Positions 1-10,205 are shown, counted from the stretch's first letter. The stretch is 43,153 nt of DNA from Tubiluchus corallicola (GCA_030141605.1 JAQGDQ010000963.1:32501-75653); one strand, 5' to 3'. A program made the numbers and translations. Notes: a model not told the origin generated them from the letters alone.

Positions 1-1323
1 TCATGGTGGTCTTACAAGCTTTGCTTCTTGACCACCATGCAGCATCTATTTGTTGTTGACAAACTATTATGTAGTTTAGTAACTAGGCTAGTATACTTCT
101 GTTAAATTTTTGTAATTATATTTGGAATTTTTCCCTAACTATATCATGCTATAGCATACTAATGTAGTTTTGTTACAATTATTGTAATTATATTTCATTT
201 TCTAGTTATAGGGCATAATAGTTAAAGATAATAATGCAAATTGTAATGGAAAAATACCTGCTGAAGTGATAATAAATTACAAATTACAAAACGTCCCACT
301 GTTGTGGTTTTGTTTAGTGATTAATATTTGTTGTTTAGTAATAGTTGTAAAATGTTGTTGTTTATACAAGAGATTTACAATTCTAGGTTTCCGTTTAGTC
401 CAATCTTGCCAGCTGCACTAGAGATGTTAAGCAACTTGGATTTCTCCACGGATGAAAATGGTATTACTTACGGCATTATGATATATTTGTATTGCAAAAA
501 TGGCGTTCCAGTAGTTGCAATTCTCTCCAAGGTACAAAGGCAGCAGAGAGAAGTACCGTATATACTTGTGTACATGTCGAATTTTTGCGAGGCGATTTTA
601 AGGTGAAATTTTTGGGGTCAACTTATACTTGCGATATGTTTTTGGGGGATGTCGCTAAAGAGTCGTCTACAATGTGAATATGTGAAGAAATAATCCTTCA
701 TTATAGGCTCAACTGAATGAACACACTCATACTGTGATACTTCACATATTGACATAATTGACATTTTAACTCCACTTAGAGGTTCTCTATGGTCACAAAA
801 TTACAATTTCTTGCTGGCTCCAAGGGGGCTTCCCTTGAACCCCATTCGGGGCCTAGGGGGCCTCAAAACCCCCGACCTGTTTCAGAGTTTTTTGTAATTT
901 TAAGGGGTATTTGGTCCCAGAAATCAACAATCTTTTAGTTCCTCTGCATCAAACGGCTCTGTGCGGCTTTCGTACACTTTCTCTTTAAAAGAATTCTGCA
1001 TACCGTAACCCAGAGAACTAAGTCCCAATTTTTTCTTGACAGCAATTCATCGGTGCTTTACTTTCTGAAACTTGTAACTTTCATCGCCAAAAGTCGATGT
1101 ATTGTTTTGTCACTCTGTGAAATTTTAAATTTGTAGTGCAGTTGCTTCCAACATTAGTCCAAACTTCGGCACATCCTCACATTGATGAATACAAAATTGT
1201 ATCTCTGTAAAGAAATGTTATAAGAATGAAACAGTTTTTTGTGCTTCTGATTTTTTTTGTTGAGAAAATTTCGTACATGCTCTGCCTGCCGTTGCCGCCG
1301 ATGCCAATTTTGATAAAATTGTA
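1..1323. other. Non-coding or intronic left edge
   Basis: AT-rich sequence with no strong gene apart from the weak candidate exon at 343-531. A perfect 10-bp inverted repeat (catggtggtc at 2-11, gaccaccatg at 30-39) flanks an 18-base loop at the window edge. A GC-rich patch with runs of G and C lies near 820-880. A good-looking acceptor (polypyrimidine tract ending in cttgacag near 1043) is present, but I could not connect it in frame to the exon at 2251. Most of this is probably intron of the gene whose exons follow. Confidence 0.5.
343..531 (+). CDS. Candidate upstream exon, unrecognised
   Basis: An open stretch encodes a peptide including IYNSRFPFSPILPAALEML and ends at a plausible donor, AAG followed by gtacaa, at 531/532. 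A possible acceptor is the tttag near 342. The composition looks like protein rather than repeat. Against it: this donor leaves phase 0 whereas the next supported exon (2251) needs phase 1, so another exon would have to lie between, or this is not an exon. No family was recognised. The left boundary is a guess. Confidence 0.3.
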
Positions 1324-2215
1324 ATACGTTCTCCCGGGATACGTTCTCCCTGGATACGTTCTCCCTGGATACGTTCTCCCTGGATACGTTCTCCCTGGAT
1401 ACGTTCTCCCTGGATACGTTCTCCCTGGATACGTTCTCCCTGGATACGTTCTCCCTGGATACGTTCTCCCTGGATACGTTCTCCCTGGATGCGTTCTCCC
1501 TGGATGCGTTCTCCCTGGATGCGTTCTCCCTGGATGCGTTCTCCCTGGATGCGTTCTCCCTGGATGCGTTCTCCCTGGATGCGTTCTCCCGGGATGCGTT
1601 CTCCCGGGATGCGTTCTCACGGGATGCGTTCTCCCTGGATGCGTTCTCCCTGGATATGTTCTCCCGGGATACGTTCTCCCGGGATACGTTCTCCCTGGAT
1701 GATACGTTCTCCCGGGATACGTTCTCCCTGGATACGTTCTCCCTGGATACGTTCTCCCGGGATACGTTCTCCCGGGATCCGTTCTCCCTGGATGCGTTCT
1801 CCCGGGATGTGTTCTCCCTGGATGCGTTCTCCCGGGATGCGTTCTCCCTGGATACGTTCTCCCGGGATACGTTCTCCCGGGATCCGTTCTCCCTGGATGC
1901 GTTCTCCCGGGATGCGTTCTCCCTGGATACGTTCTCCTTGGATACGTTCTCCCGGGATGCGTTCTCCCTGGATACGTTCTCCCTGGATGCGTTCTCCCGG
2001 GATGCGTTCTCCCGGGATCCGTTCTCCCGGGATGCGTTCTCCCTGGATACGTTCTCCCTGGATACGTTCTCCCTGGATACGTTCTCCCTGGATACGTTCT
2101 CCCTGGATACGTTCTCCCTGGATACGCTCTCCCGGGATGCATTTTCCCGGGATACGTTCTCCCTGGATACGTTCTTCCGGGATATGTTCTTCCGGGATGC
2201 GTTCTCCCGGGATGG
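1324..2215. repeat. 15-bp minisatellite, about 59 units
   Basis: Tandem units of the form atacgttctccctgg. Variants cluster in blocks: uniform atac/cctgg units at the left (to about 1485), then atgc units, then a mixture of cctgg/ccggg and atac/atgc/atcc to the right. One unit near 1700 carries a 3-bp insertion. Because 15 is a multiple of 3 and the unit lacks stops, long reading frames appear on both strands (SRENV- and PGRTY-type repeats). I treat these as artefacts of the array, since the frames run into flanks with no gene signature. The array ends 35 bp before the exon at 2251. Confidence 0.95.
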
Positions 2216-2250
2216 TAACACAGACCTTGATTGTTCTCATTTTTCAACAG

Positions 2251-2426
2251 AAGTTCTGGTAACTTACGTGTCCGCCGTTGCCGTGTCAGTACTTCACGCT
2301 CAAGGTGAACCGACCGCTTTCTGTCTCTTGCTGAGCAAATACAGGATGTTCCTGACCCTGGAGCTGAACGCTTACATCGATAACTGGCTTCCGGAGGAGT
2401 TGAGAAGCCATTCGGATAGCGAAGAG
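2251..2426 (+). CDS. Exon of large helical protein (first supported)
   Basis: The acceptor is ttttcaacag ending at 2250 and the donor is GAAGAG followed by gtgcgc at 2427, an acceptable though not strong site. The exon opens two bases into the codon grid (phase 1) and closes in phase 0, matching the next exon. It encodes a stretch rich in Leu, Ala and Val (TYVSAVAVSVLHAQGEPTAF and on to LRSHSDSEE) that looks like amphipathic helices. The 15-bp minisatellite sits just upstream. The protein family is not recognised. It belongs to the same gene as the exons through 13042 because phases and style agree across all junctions. Confidence 0.6.
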
Positions 2427-2713
2427 GTGCGCAATTTTGCTCGCTATGCATGTTGTCAAGTCGATGTCTGCTTTTATTTGATGTTTAGTTGCTGCTGTAA
2501 CTTAAAGTCTATTTGAATTCGTGAAGTTTTAAAATGCAAGAAAATGCTAGAACACTAAGTAAAGTTTAGAAAATTCATTTTGAAATAAGAGAAGTTTTTG
2601 TAAATTTGAATTTTGTCTATTATTAGGCTACCTTACACAGCTAGCAATTATCTTTATGAGCAAAACTGTAGTAGGTTTTGTAGGCCTGACAAGATCTGCA
2701 GCATCGTGTAAAG

Positions 2714-3211
2714 CAGGAGTGTGCAAATTATTTGACTAGCCGGGCCACATTAAACTTTCCCGCAATTCCTGCCACAGGCAGTTTGGTCAAGGAGCCAAGT
2801 ACAGAAAGGCCTAATAACGATTTTTTTGCATCCGACCTGCGTACGCCATTACTACTACACTCAAGAAACTATTTTAGAAGTTATTAAAATTTATATTACA
2901 AACCATATATTTCTACTTTCAGGACAGATAGTGGTAATTTCATTACAATGCATATTAGTAATGTGTATCACACAGTCTGTGTAGTACAGTGACATTAAGC
3001 TACAACCGTCTTGTAAGGGTTAATGGCATCCGATCTAGTAGAAAAAACTACCCGCACTATCTTTGGGATCGTGGCGCAGATATCGTGGCACGGATCGTGG
3101 TTTCAGCTGGATACACTCAATTCTTCGCCCGGGCCGCACTTTCATTAGGTTGACAAACCTCTTCGTGGGCCTCACAAAATCTCTCAGCGGGCCGCAATTT
3201 GCACACCCCTG
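2714..3211. mobile_element. hAT-type MITE with 8-bp target duplication
   Basis: A 498-bp element has terminal inverted repeats of about 16 bp (left caggagtgtgcaaatt, right end the complement of caggggtgtgcaaatt, one mismatch). It is flanked on both sides by a perfect 8-bp direct repeat, gtgtaaag, at 2706-2713 and 3212-3219. Eight-base target duplications and CAG-type termini are the signature of the hAT superfamily. There is no transposase frame, so it is non-autonomous. It lies in the intron between exons 2426 and 3788. Confidence 0.9.
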
Positions 3212-3282
3212 GTGTAAAGTTTGTATGTTTGGCGCATAAACAAAATGTATCCAAGCAGTTAAACATAGTTATTAGAGAAATC

Positions 3283-3412
3283 CATATTTATTATACGCTA
3301 GCAAAGGCCCGCAAAAAATTTTTCGTGCAAATACTTGTATAATCAAAAATACGCAAACATCCTACCTAGTCCTCATTTATAACGCAAAGCCAGCAGCAGC
3401 AGCTTTTACTGA
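3283..3412 (-). repeat. Dispersed repeat copy (partner at 29,965)
   Basis: Read on the minus strand, this stretch (ggctttgcgtta, then gtatttttgattata, then aaaattttttgc, then cctttgctag) lines up with 29,965-30,080 on the plus strand. Two unlinked copies in 43 kb imply an abundant dispersed element, perhaps a SINE or MITE. Termini were not defined. Confidence 0.7.
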
Positions 3413-3647
3413 ATTAAAGCTATAAGGTTACAGACAGAATTCCCGTTCTTCACATCTCAGATGTACAACTTTTGCAAAAAACGGCCGAAAAATGGCCATT
3501 TTTGGAGGTTCTTTGCCCCCCGTTCCTCGCGGTGGGCCCGATTCGAAAAATAAACCCCCAATGGCATGACACTAGATCGATCGAGACCTTTCGTTTGTTG
3601 TATAAATCGCCGCAAATGGTGCCGTCGTCGAAGCTGTAGCCTTGATT

Positions 3648-3648
3648 C

Positions 3649-3679
<31 letters not shown>

Positions 3680-3712
3680 TAATAATAAATAATATATATA
3701 TATATATATATT
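3648..3712. repeat. AT microsatellite
   Basis: Two (TA)n runs are separated by gtaaataataataaataa. The repeat lies about 75 bp upstream of the acceptor at 3787. Confidence 0.95.
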
Positions 3713-3787
3713 CCAGCAGAATTAATATATGTGACAGCTTCTAAGTGCTAATGGTTCAAGTGCACCACATGTTGAATGGTATTTTAG

Positions 3788-3997
3788 GTGGTGCACTTTT
3801 CTTACCCGTTCTACGACAACACAATCTTTGGAGAGACGATGGTGCGTTTCTTGGAGCATCCGACCATCTTCGATCTTAGACAGCTACACGAGCTTTCGGA
3901 CACGTTCCGCGCGATGGAGCTACACGAGCTTGTTGCCCATCTAAACCAGCTGGTGTTGTGCATTAATTCAATGCAGAGGAGGCAGTACGTTTATTTC
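3788..3997 (+). CDS. Exon of large helical protein, multiplied donor
   Basis: The acceptor is gtattttag ending at 3787. The first donor is TATTTC followed by gtaagt at 3998. The exon is 70 codons and phase 0 at both ends. It encodes VVHFSYPFYDNTIFGETMV and continues through two leucine-rich helical stretches to MQRRQYVYF. The last 70 bases belong to a 96-bp tandem array whose later copies repeat the coding end and the donor (donors at 4094, 4190, 4286 and 4382). The frame stays open to 4483, so use of a later donor would add 32-residue modules. The shortest form is annotated here; which donor is used cannot be read from DNA. Confidence 0.65.
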
Positions 3998-4432
3998 GTA
4001 AGTAAAATGCGACTTGTATTAAAGCTTGTTGCCCATCTAAACCAGCTGGTGTTGTGCATTAATTCAATGCAGAGGAGGCAGTACGTTCATTTCGTAAGTA
4101 AAATGCGACTTGTATTAAAGCTTGTTGCCCATCTAAACCAGCTGGTGTTGTGCATTAATTCAATGCAGAGGAGGCAGTACATTAATTTCGTAAGTAAAAT
4201 GCGACTTGTATTAAAGGTTGTTGCCCATCTAAACCAGCTGGTGTTGTGCATTAATTCAATGCAGAGGAGGCAGTACATTCATTTCGTAAGTAAAATGCGA
4301 CTTGTATTAAAGCTTGTTGCCCATCTAAACCAGCTGGTGTTGTGCATTAATTCTATGCAGAGGAGGCAGTACATTAATTTCGTAAGTAAAATGCGACTTG
4401 TATTAAAGCTTGTTGCCCATCTACACCATCTA
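3928..4432 (+). repeat. 96-bp tandem array carrying exon end and donor
   Basis: Five full units and one partial, with starts at 3928, 4024, 4120, 4216, 4312 and 4408, are spaced by exactly 96 bp. Each full unit holds the 3' coding part of the exon, the donor gtaagt and about 26 bp of former intron. Units differ mainly in the codons just before the donor (YVYF, YVHF, YINF, YIHF, YINF). The unit length is 32 codons and the whole array is open in the exon's frame. Confidence 0.95.
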
Positions 4433-4676
4433 AACAAAAACGTGCTGCTGCCAATCTTAGTAGATTCACTGAGCCGCGCGTAGCTTTGGAAGTTTAACAA
4501 AATTTGAGTATCCGAAGTAATTATTATTTAATTCAAGCTTTGATTTAAAAAAAGCTATTGTAGTTTTCAGTATTTTAGAGCATTCTTTATTCTGAACAAG
4601 TAATCACACAATCGTCCAGTTTTCCTTTAATGAACCTACGTTTAAACTAAATTAACGATTTGTTTTGCGTTTTTAG

Positions 4677-5405
4677 GACGATTCCGGAATTCTAATGACA
4701 ATCTTAACGGATTTATTGAACGTCATTCGGTCTGAAGTACGGGAACAGGATTCCCTCATTTCCGGGACACCCGGCATGCCGGATCACGATAGTCGCGATC
4801 GAGATGCGGAATCTACAGCGCAGAGTAGGAAGACGAACCTCGTAAATTCTTTAAACTTGAGAAAACAGTTCGCGGACTACGTGCGAACAGCGTTAATTCA
4901 CCTCTTGCATAATCCGAAGCACGTTAACGACTTTCGCTCGTTATTCGATGTCGATCGCAGCCGTGAAACAGGTGCGGCGATTTGTAAAGATTTTTTTAAG
5001 CTTTTCGATCATTTCGAGATGTCGGCGGATGTTTCCGACATTCTATTTGAACCCTATTATAAGTGCATCAAAGAAACGTTGCTTTCTTCCGTACCATCGA
5101 GCCGATTTTTCCACTTCGCCGGGGCCTACATTTTGCGCATGAATACGCAACAGCGGACGGAACTACTTCATGTTGCGTTGTGCACGATTTTCGCCGAGAG
5201 GATGAGGTGCGGTGCGGCAGTAGTGGAAATCTCTAAAATAATTTCGCTGATTTTACGGTCTTTCCAAGAAGATGGCGCCACCACGACTGCGAAAGCCGTC
5301 ATGGGTCACCTGCCCGAGGAACTGATTAACGGCTTGCTGACGACTACGGAAGAGCGTTGCCCTACCAACGACGAGTTTCTCGACTTGTGCTACTTGATAA
5401 TTCAG
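4677..5405 (+). CDS. Long exon of large helical protein
   Basis: The acceptor is tgcgtttttag ending at 4676 and the donor is ATTCAG followed by gtaggt at 5406. The exon is 729 bp, 243 codons, phase 0 at both ends. The peptide starts DDSGILMTILTDLLNVIRSE, passes a polar linker (TPGMPDHDSRDRDAESTAQS) and then continues as a chain of probable helices rich in Leu, Phe and Ile to LDLCYLIIQ. No catalytic motif, zinc site or membrane segment is visible. The pattern resembles HEAT-like or other alpha-solenoid scaffolds, but that is inference; I cannot name the gene. The coding sequence is GC-richer than the flanking introns. Confidence 0.75.
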
Positions 5406-5740
5406 GTAGGTTTATATTTGCGAAATGCCTGTAATCTCACTCGACTGCAAATAGTGAAATTACATGTTTCATTGTTGTGCCTGACTAACTTGCTGGCCAT
5501 TGAGAAATTTCACTTTTTACAGAATATTTGTTAGAATGAGAATCGCAACTGCCCTGCTTGAGCAAGGTAAAGCTAAGCAAAGGCATGGCTTTATTCCGAC
5601 ACAACTAGTTTCGACCAGTTATGATCATGTCTGTGTCTCGTGATTTGTGTCTGTCTTAAGCAAAACTGGACACAATCTACTCTTTAAAACATTGAAAGGA
5701 AACGTACAATTTTTTCAAGAATGCCTTATGTGTTAGGAAG

Positions 5741-6085
5741 CAATAAAATGACTTGACTCATTATTCTTGTGCACAACTTCACAAGAAACATTAGGCAATA
5801 AAATGAGTTGTGACTCATTATTCTTGTGCACAACTTCACAAGAAACATTAGGCAATAAAATGAGTTGACTCATTATTCTTGTGCACAACTTCACAGGAAA
5901 CATTAAGCAATAAAATGAGTTGACTCATTATTCTTGTGCACAACTTCACAGGAAACATTAGGCAATAAAATGAGTTGACTCATTATTCTTGTGCACAACT
6001 TCACAGGAAACATTAGGCAATAAAATGAGTTGACTCATTATTGTGATCATCTTCACAGGAAACATTAGGTAATAAAATGAGTCAT
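5741..6085. repeat. 55-bp minisatellite with dyads, about 6 units
   Basis: Unit starts at 5741, 5796, 5853, 5908, 5963, 6018 and 6070 (spacing 55, 57, 55, 55, 55, 52). Most units contain the dyad atgagttgactcat, which includes the AP-1-type heptamer TGACTCA, and the perfect palindrome ttgtgcacaa. The array lies in the intron before the exon at 6170. Confidence 0.95.
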
Positions 6086-6169
6086 TCGTCTTTACTTTTT
6101 TATTGAATCCTTCTTTCCATATTTTCTGCTGATGTCAGTGTTTATAATAATTTATTCTGTTGCCTGCAG

Positions 6170-6443
6170 GTGTCACCAGTGTACAGCAACTGCATAACGG
6201 AAGTGCAGTTCCGTGCTTTAGTCCAACGTCTCTCGCATTTTTGCACGGGTGACGAGGAAAACCGAGAATTGATCACGAAATTGTCTGAGCTTGTGTGCAG
6301 TTTAGTACGGCATAGTGCCACCTGCAGGGACTTTTTAGAAACTTACCTGTGTGCGGAGAAGCTGACGCGAACGAAGCAGTTACTACTGGGGTTGCTTCCG
6401 GCTGTGACGAGTTGCTTGCATTGGAGGATGCTAAGTAATTCAG
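6170..6443 (+). CDS. Exon of large helical protein
   Basis: The acceptor is ctgttgcctgcag ending at 6169 and the donor is TTCAG followed by gtttgt at 6444. It opens in phase 0 and closes in phase 1, matching the next exon. The peptide (VSPVYSNCITEVQFRALVQ and on to LLPAVTSCLHWRMLSNS) is again helical and leucine-rich with several cysteines. No domain is recognised. An in-frame stop after the donor supports the splice site. Confidence 0.7.
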
Positions 6444-6526
6444 GTTTGTGCAACGTGAATTAAAATTTAAATTAAATTAAAATTAACACAACGTATAGTT
6501 CTGAGAAACGAAGAATAGGTCATAAG

Positions 6527-7016
6527 CAGGCTGCATAAGATTATGGATATCCATAAAATAAGACCAAAAATCCATCAAATAAAATTTGAAAAATCCATAA
6601 AATAAGAAATGCATAAAATAAATAAATATTTTTTTTTGTGATTTTTTGTACAAAATAAGGCAATCAAAACTGAATACAGGCATTGGATCGGAAACTTCAG
6701 CCTAGAGGGCATTCTACATTCGTACCAAATAGATGAATTATTTGAACTGAAGTGATGAATTACAAGGCATTGTCTCGTAAAATTTGATTAAATTTGAAGT
6801 GACATGAAACCGATAAAATTAAAACTAAGTCCTGCGTGTTTAAGAACACGTTTCAAGCACTCCTGTTTTTACTTTTTAATTGATTTCCCCCTGGGCATCT
6901 CGTTCCAGATATAGTCTATTTCTTATTTTATTGATATCCATAAAATAAAATTTCAAAAATCCATAAAATAAGCTATTTTATTTATTTTATACATATCCAT
7001 AATCTTCTGCACCCTG
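6527..7016. mobile_element. hAT-type MITE, ccataaaata-rich
   Basis: A 490-bp element is bounded by inverted ends (left caggctgcataagattatgg, right end the complement of cagggtgcagaagattatgg) and by a perfect 8-bp direct repeat gtcataag at 6519-6526 and 7017-7024. The interior is AT-rich with many copies of atccataaaata in both orientations, so a transcript could fold into a long hairpin. No transposase is present. Confidence 0.9.
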
Positions 7017-7110
7017 GTCATAAGTCGGCGACCGCCAGTAAAAGTTTCTCTTTCTAGTTAACAAGTTTAATATTAGGCTCTGGGTAAGTGCTTTTTAGTG
7101 TTATGTTAGT

Positions 7111-7490
7111 AGGAGTGAGCATTCTCTGGTTCTCTACCAGAAAGTAAATTCGATTCGAATCGAATCGAACTTCAGTATTTCCAATTTGAATCGAATTCGA
7201 ATTGAGACTGAAAGATTTCCCATCAGGTTTTCGAACCACCAGTGAAAATCAGTCTTGCGAAGATCTTGCATATTACTCGATTTCGTTCTACGGTAAAACC
7301 ATGAATAATTCGTTTAAAAATGTGCGCAGAAATCGCAGATATATTATGCTGTTTTTTCAATCGTTTTAATGACAAAAGAACGTATGTGGTTGAAGTGCGG
7401 AATTATTGGAATCTGTAGTTTTATGTTCAAATCAAATTCGAACTAAAAAACTCTTTCGAATTGAGTTCGAACGTTCGACGTCCATAATCG
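7111..7490. mobile_element. MITE-like repeat (relative of 11,559 element)
   Basis: It starts taggagtgagcattctct and contains several ttcgaattcgaa-type dyads. It matches, segment by segment, the element at 11,559-12,452: ctctaccagaaag, then gtaaaac, then a single cgcagaaatcgcag motif, then tttatgttcaaatcaaattc, then gaactaaaaaactc. It holds one copy of the motif that is expanded about 16-fold in the other element. The right terminus is decayed. Confidence 0.7.
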
Positions 7491-7844
7491 GAAATCGACG
7501 AAAGGATTTTGATTTTGATTCGGGGCGAAAGGCTCGATTATTTTGATTACAATTATGATTCTAGACAGGGGTTGTGTGGGATCTGTTTTTAGTTGTTTTC
7601 ATCCCTATTAAATTATAAGAAATATTTGGAAAGGCGCTCAAAATGCACATATGCTGACGACATCAGAGAAATTTTTTCCGACCGAGATTTCATTTTTCAG
7701 GTTAAATTTTCATAAACAGAATTTCAATTAGAGAGCCCATTTGAGGAATTTGCTAAATCTTATGTAAATCCTATCCTATTTAAAGAAAATTTTATCTAAT
7801 TTATTTATGTATTTAATTAATTTATTGACAAGTAGTTTACAATT

Positions 7845-8375
7845 CCCCAAGCCCTAGCCGTAGTCCCAACCCTAATCGTAATCCTAATCCTGACCGTAAC
7901 ACAAACCCTAATCCCAACCCTAACCCAACCATAATCCTAATAATCCTGGCTTTAATCCTAGTCCCAACCCTAATCCTGACCATAACCAAAACCCTAATGC
8001 CAACACTAACCCAAACCATAATCCTGATCCTGGTTTAATCCTAGTCCCAGCCCTAATCCTGACCATAACCAAAACTCTAATCCCAAACCTAAGCCAAACC
8101 ATAATCCTAATCTTAATTTTTACTATAACCCCGATCCTAAACAAAACCATAATCCTAATCCTAACTTTAACCCTAATCCGAACCATAACCCCAATCCTAA
8201 CCCAACCCTAACCCAAACCATAATCCTAATCCTAACTTTAATGCTAATCCGAACCATAATCCTAATCCTAACTTTAACCCTAATCCGAACCATAACCCAA
8301 AGCCTAACCCCAACCCTAACCCAAACCATAATCCTAATCCTAACTTTTACAGTTATCCGAACCCTAATCCTAAAC
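7845..8375. repeat. Degenerate telomere-like CCTAA array
   Basis: About 530 bp is built from variants of cctaaccc/cctaatcc on the plus strand (G-rich on the minus strand). A longer sub-repeat beginning aaccataatcctaatcctaa recurs several times near 8140-8345. It looks like an old interstitial telomere-type tract. Units vary too much to say whether the ancestral repeat was TTAGG or TTAGGG. The Val/Arg/Gly-rich minus-strand frames here are artefacts. Confidence 0.8.
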
Positions 8376-8473
8376 TGTTTCACGAACTAATATCTTTGTT
8401 GTTTGGAATCGTTAAATTTAGCCCGTTACTGTAATTAATTTATTATAAAATCAGGTTTATTGAATTATTTCAG

Positions 8474-8611
8474 CATCGACACTGATTACATCCAGGATGA
8501 GAAAGCTATATTGGAGTTTATGTACTGAAATCATACTAAACAACACAGATGTACGACAAGCAAAATGTTCAACACGCCTGCTAGCTCTGTTATTGAAGAT
8601 GGACAGTATTG
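8474..8611 (+). CDS. Short exon of large helical protein
   Basis: The exon is found by phase. The acceptor is gaattatttcag ending at 8473 and the donor is ATTG followed by gttagt at 8612. It is 138 bp, completes the split codon from 6443 and leaves one base for the next exon. It encodes ASTLITSRMRKLYWSLCTEI and on to STRLLALLLKMDSIG with no stop. That both borders and both phases fit makes this convincing despite the small size. No family is recognised. Confidence 0.65.
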
Positions 8612-9298
8612 GTTAGTATTGAAAAATGTGGTTCTTATTAAAGCAAAGAACAAGTTTCTCAATATATTGAGTTTATGTTACTGTTATCACTTAAACTTAG
8701 AAAAATAAACAAAAGAATTAGCAAAGAACTGCCTATAAAGCTGAAATTTGAAAAATACTACCTCTGAATAGAAATTTTCAGGCGTGGTGGTTGCCGCCAT
8801 TCAGTTGAAAATCATGATGTAACTGGTAGATTTCGTGACTTTTCGTACGGGCTTCGTGGCTTTCCGTGAACGCGTGCTGCTTAAACTAATTCAAACTTCT
8901 GCAGCTTACCTAATATTCCCGCAAAAATATTACATGATGAGCTATCTAATTTTTTCCTGAAAATTTGTTGCGCTTTTCACGAAGATTGAAAGCGCGCTAC
9001 TTTTCTTCAAGACGAATGACGTCATTGGAAGAAGAATGGGCGTTGAAAATGGGAGCGCCCAAGCGTGAAGTGATCGCAAGTTTAAACTGATTTTATGTGA
9101 AGTGCTTATTGCAGTCTTATTACTAAATCCTTCTAACATTTTTCGCGAACGTTGAAGTACGCCCGGCTTCCCAGAAGACATGGCCTTTCCTTTTAAATGT
9201 AGCGTTTTTGCGTAGGTGTTGAAATGCTCCCAGAGTGTGTGTTTGTGTGTCCTACTACAACGCCCAGTTTATATTTTCATTTTTTCTACGTTCCTTGA

Positions 9299-9735
9299 GG
9301 CCTGTGACTAGTGCTTAATCGTGCTCTTTTCTCCACGGTCACCCATCCATGCACTAAGTAGGCGGTATGTTGTGTAACAGTTGCTGCCTGTTACTAGTGC
9401 TTAATCGAGTTCTTTTCTCCACAGTCATCCATCCATGCACTAAGCAGGCGGTATGTTGTGTAACTGTTGCTGCCTGTTACTAGTGCTTAAGCGAGTTCTT
9501 TTCTCCACGGTCACCCATCCATGCACTAAATAGGCGGTACGTTGTGTAACTGTTGCTGCCCGTGACTAGTGCTTAATCGTGTTCTTTTCTCCACGGTCAC
9601 CCATCCATGCACTAAGTAGGCGGTACGTTGTGTAACTGTTGCTGCCCGTGACTAGTGCTTAATCGTGTTCTTTTCTCCACGGTCACCCATCCATGCACTA
9701 AGTAGGCGGTACATTGTGTAACTGTTGCTGCTTTG
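9299..9735. repeat. 86-bp minisatellite ending at a splice acceptor
   Basis: Five units have starts of actagtgc at 9307, 9393, 9479, 9565 and 9651, spaced exactly 86 bp. Each holds ttcttttctccac followed by ggtcacccatccatgcac. The last unit ends with gtaactgttgctgctttg, which leads directly into the 3' splice site used at 9743. Confidence 0.95.
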
Positions 9736-9743
9736 TCATTTAG

Positions 9744-10117
9744 AGATCAGCTCTGTTCAGTCGTTTGTGGAACAACTGCAAGTCGTAATCCAGCACCCGG
9801 GCTCCGTGTGCACGAACCATCTGCACGCTTCTCGGTTGCTGCACCGCCATTTGCTTCGGTGTGAAGACGCTGCCGATGAGGAAGATGCCGGGGTTGCCAT
9901 GGAGACGAATGCTGCTGCACCGGAGAATGAAGGAATGATTGCGGGGTGGATTTTAACTTACATGAACTGCATTGGTAACATTCTGTCCGGGAGTAAAACA
10001 AGGAAACGTGAAAGAGTCGTAGTCGATGATGATGACGATGATGATGGCAGCGATGATGCTGAAGATGATGATGTTTTGGGTCTGGCTATAAAGGACTGTC
10101 AGTTTTTGTGTGAACAG
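9744..10117 (+). CDS. Exon with acidic tract, large helical protein
   Basis: The acceptor is ttgtcatttag ending at 9743 and the donor is GAACAG followed by gtttgt at 10118. It opens in phase 1, completing the codon from 8611, and closes in phase 0. The peptide has a helical start (EISSVQSFVEQLQVVIQHPG), a His/Arg/Leu-rich stretch, an acidic Ala/Glu linker, the segment GWILTYMNCIGNIL, a basic patch KTRKRERVVV and then a run of about nine Asp within DDDDDDDGSDDAEDDD, before IKDCQFLCEQ. A basic patch next to an acidic tract is common in nuclear or nucleolar proteins, so a nuclear location is possible; this is inference. Confidence 0.7.
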
Positions 10118-10205
10118 GTTTGTACGATTTTTAACTTTTTTTAAAATTTCTTAAGAAACTTTCAAAATACAGGGTGGTACATAATTTTTTGCTAGGAGTT
10201 TACGG

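Noticed and set aside
1154-2516. Long repetitive frames on both strands (SREN-, PGRT-, MRSPW- and FSRD-type)
   Set aside because: All are readings of the 15-bp minisatellite, whose length is a multiple of 3; they do not continue into recognisable protein, except that one of them overlaps the real exon at 2251.
7837-8383. Minus-strand Val/Arg/Gly/Leu-rich frames
   Set aside because: Translation of the degenerate CCTAA tract.
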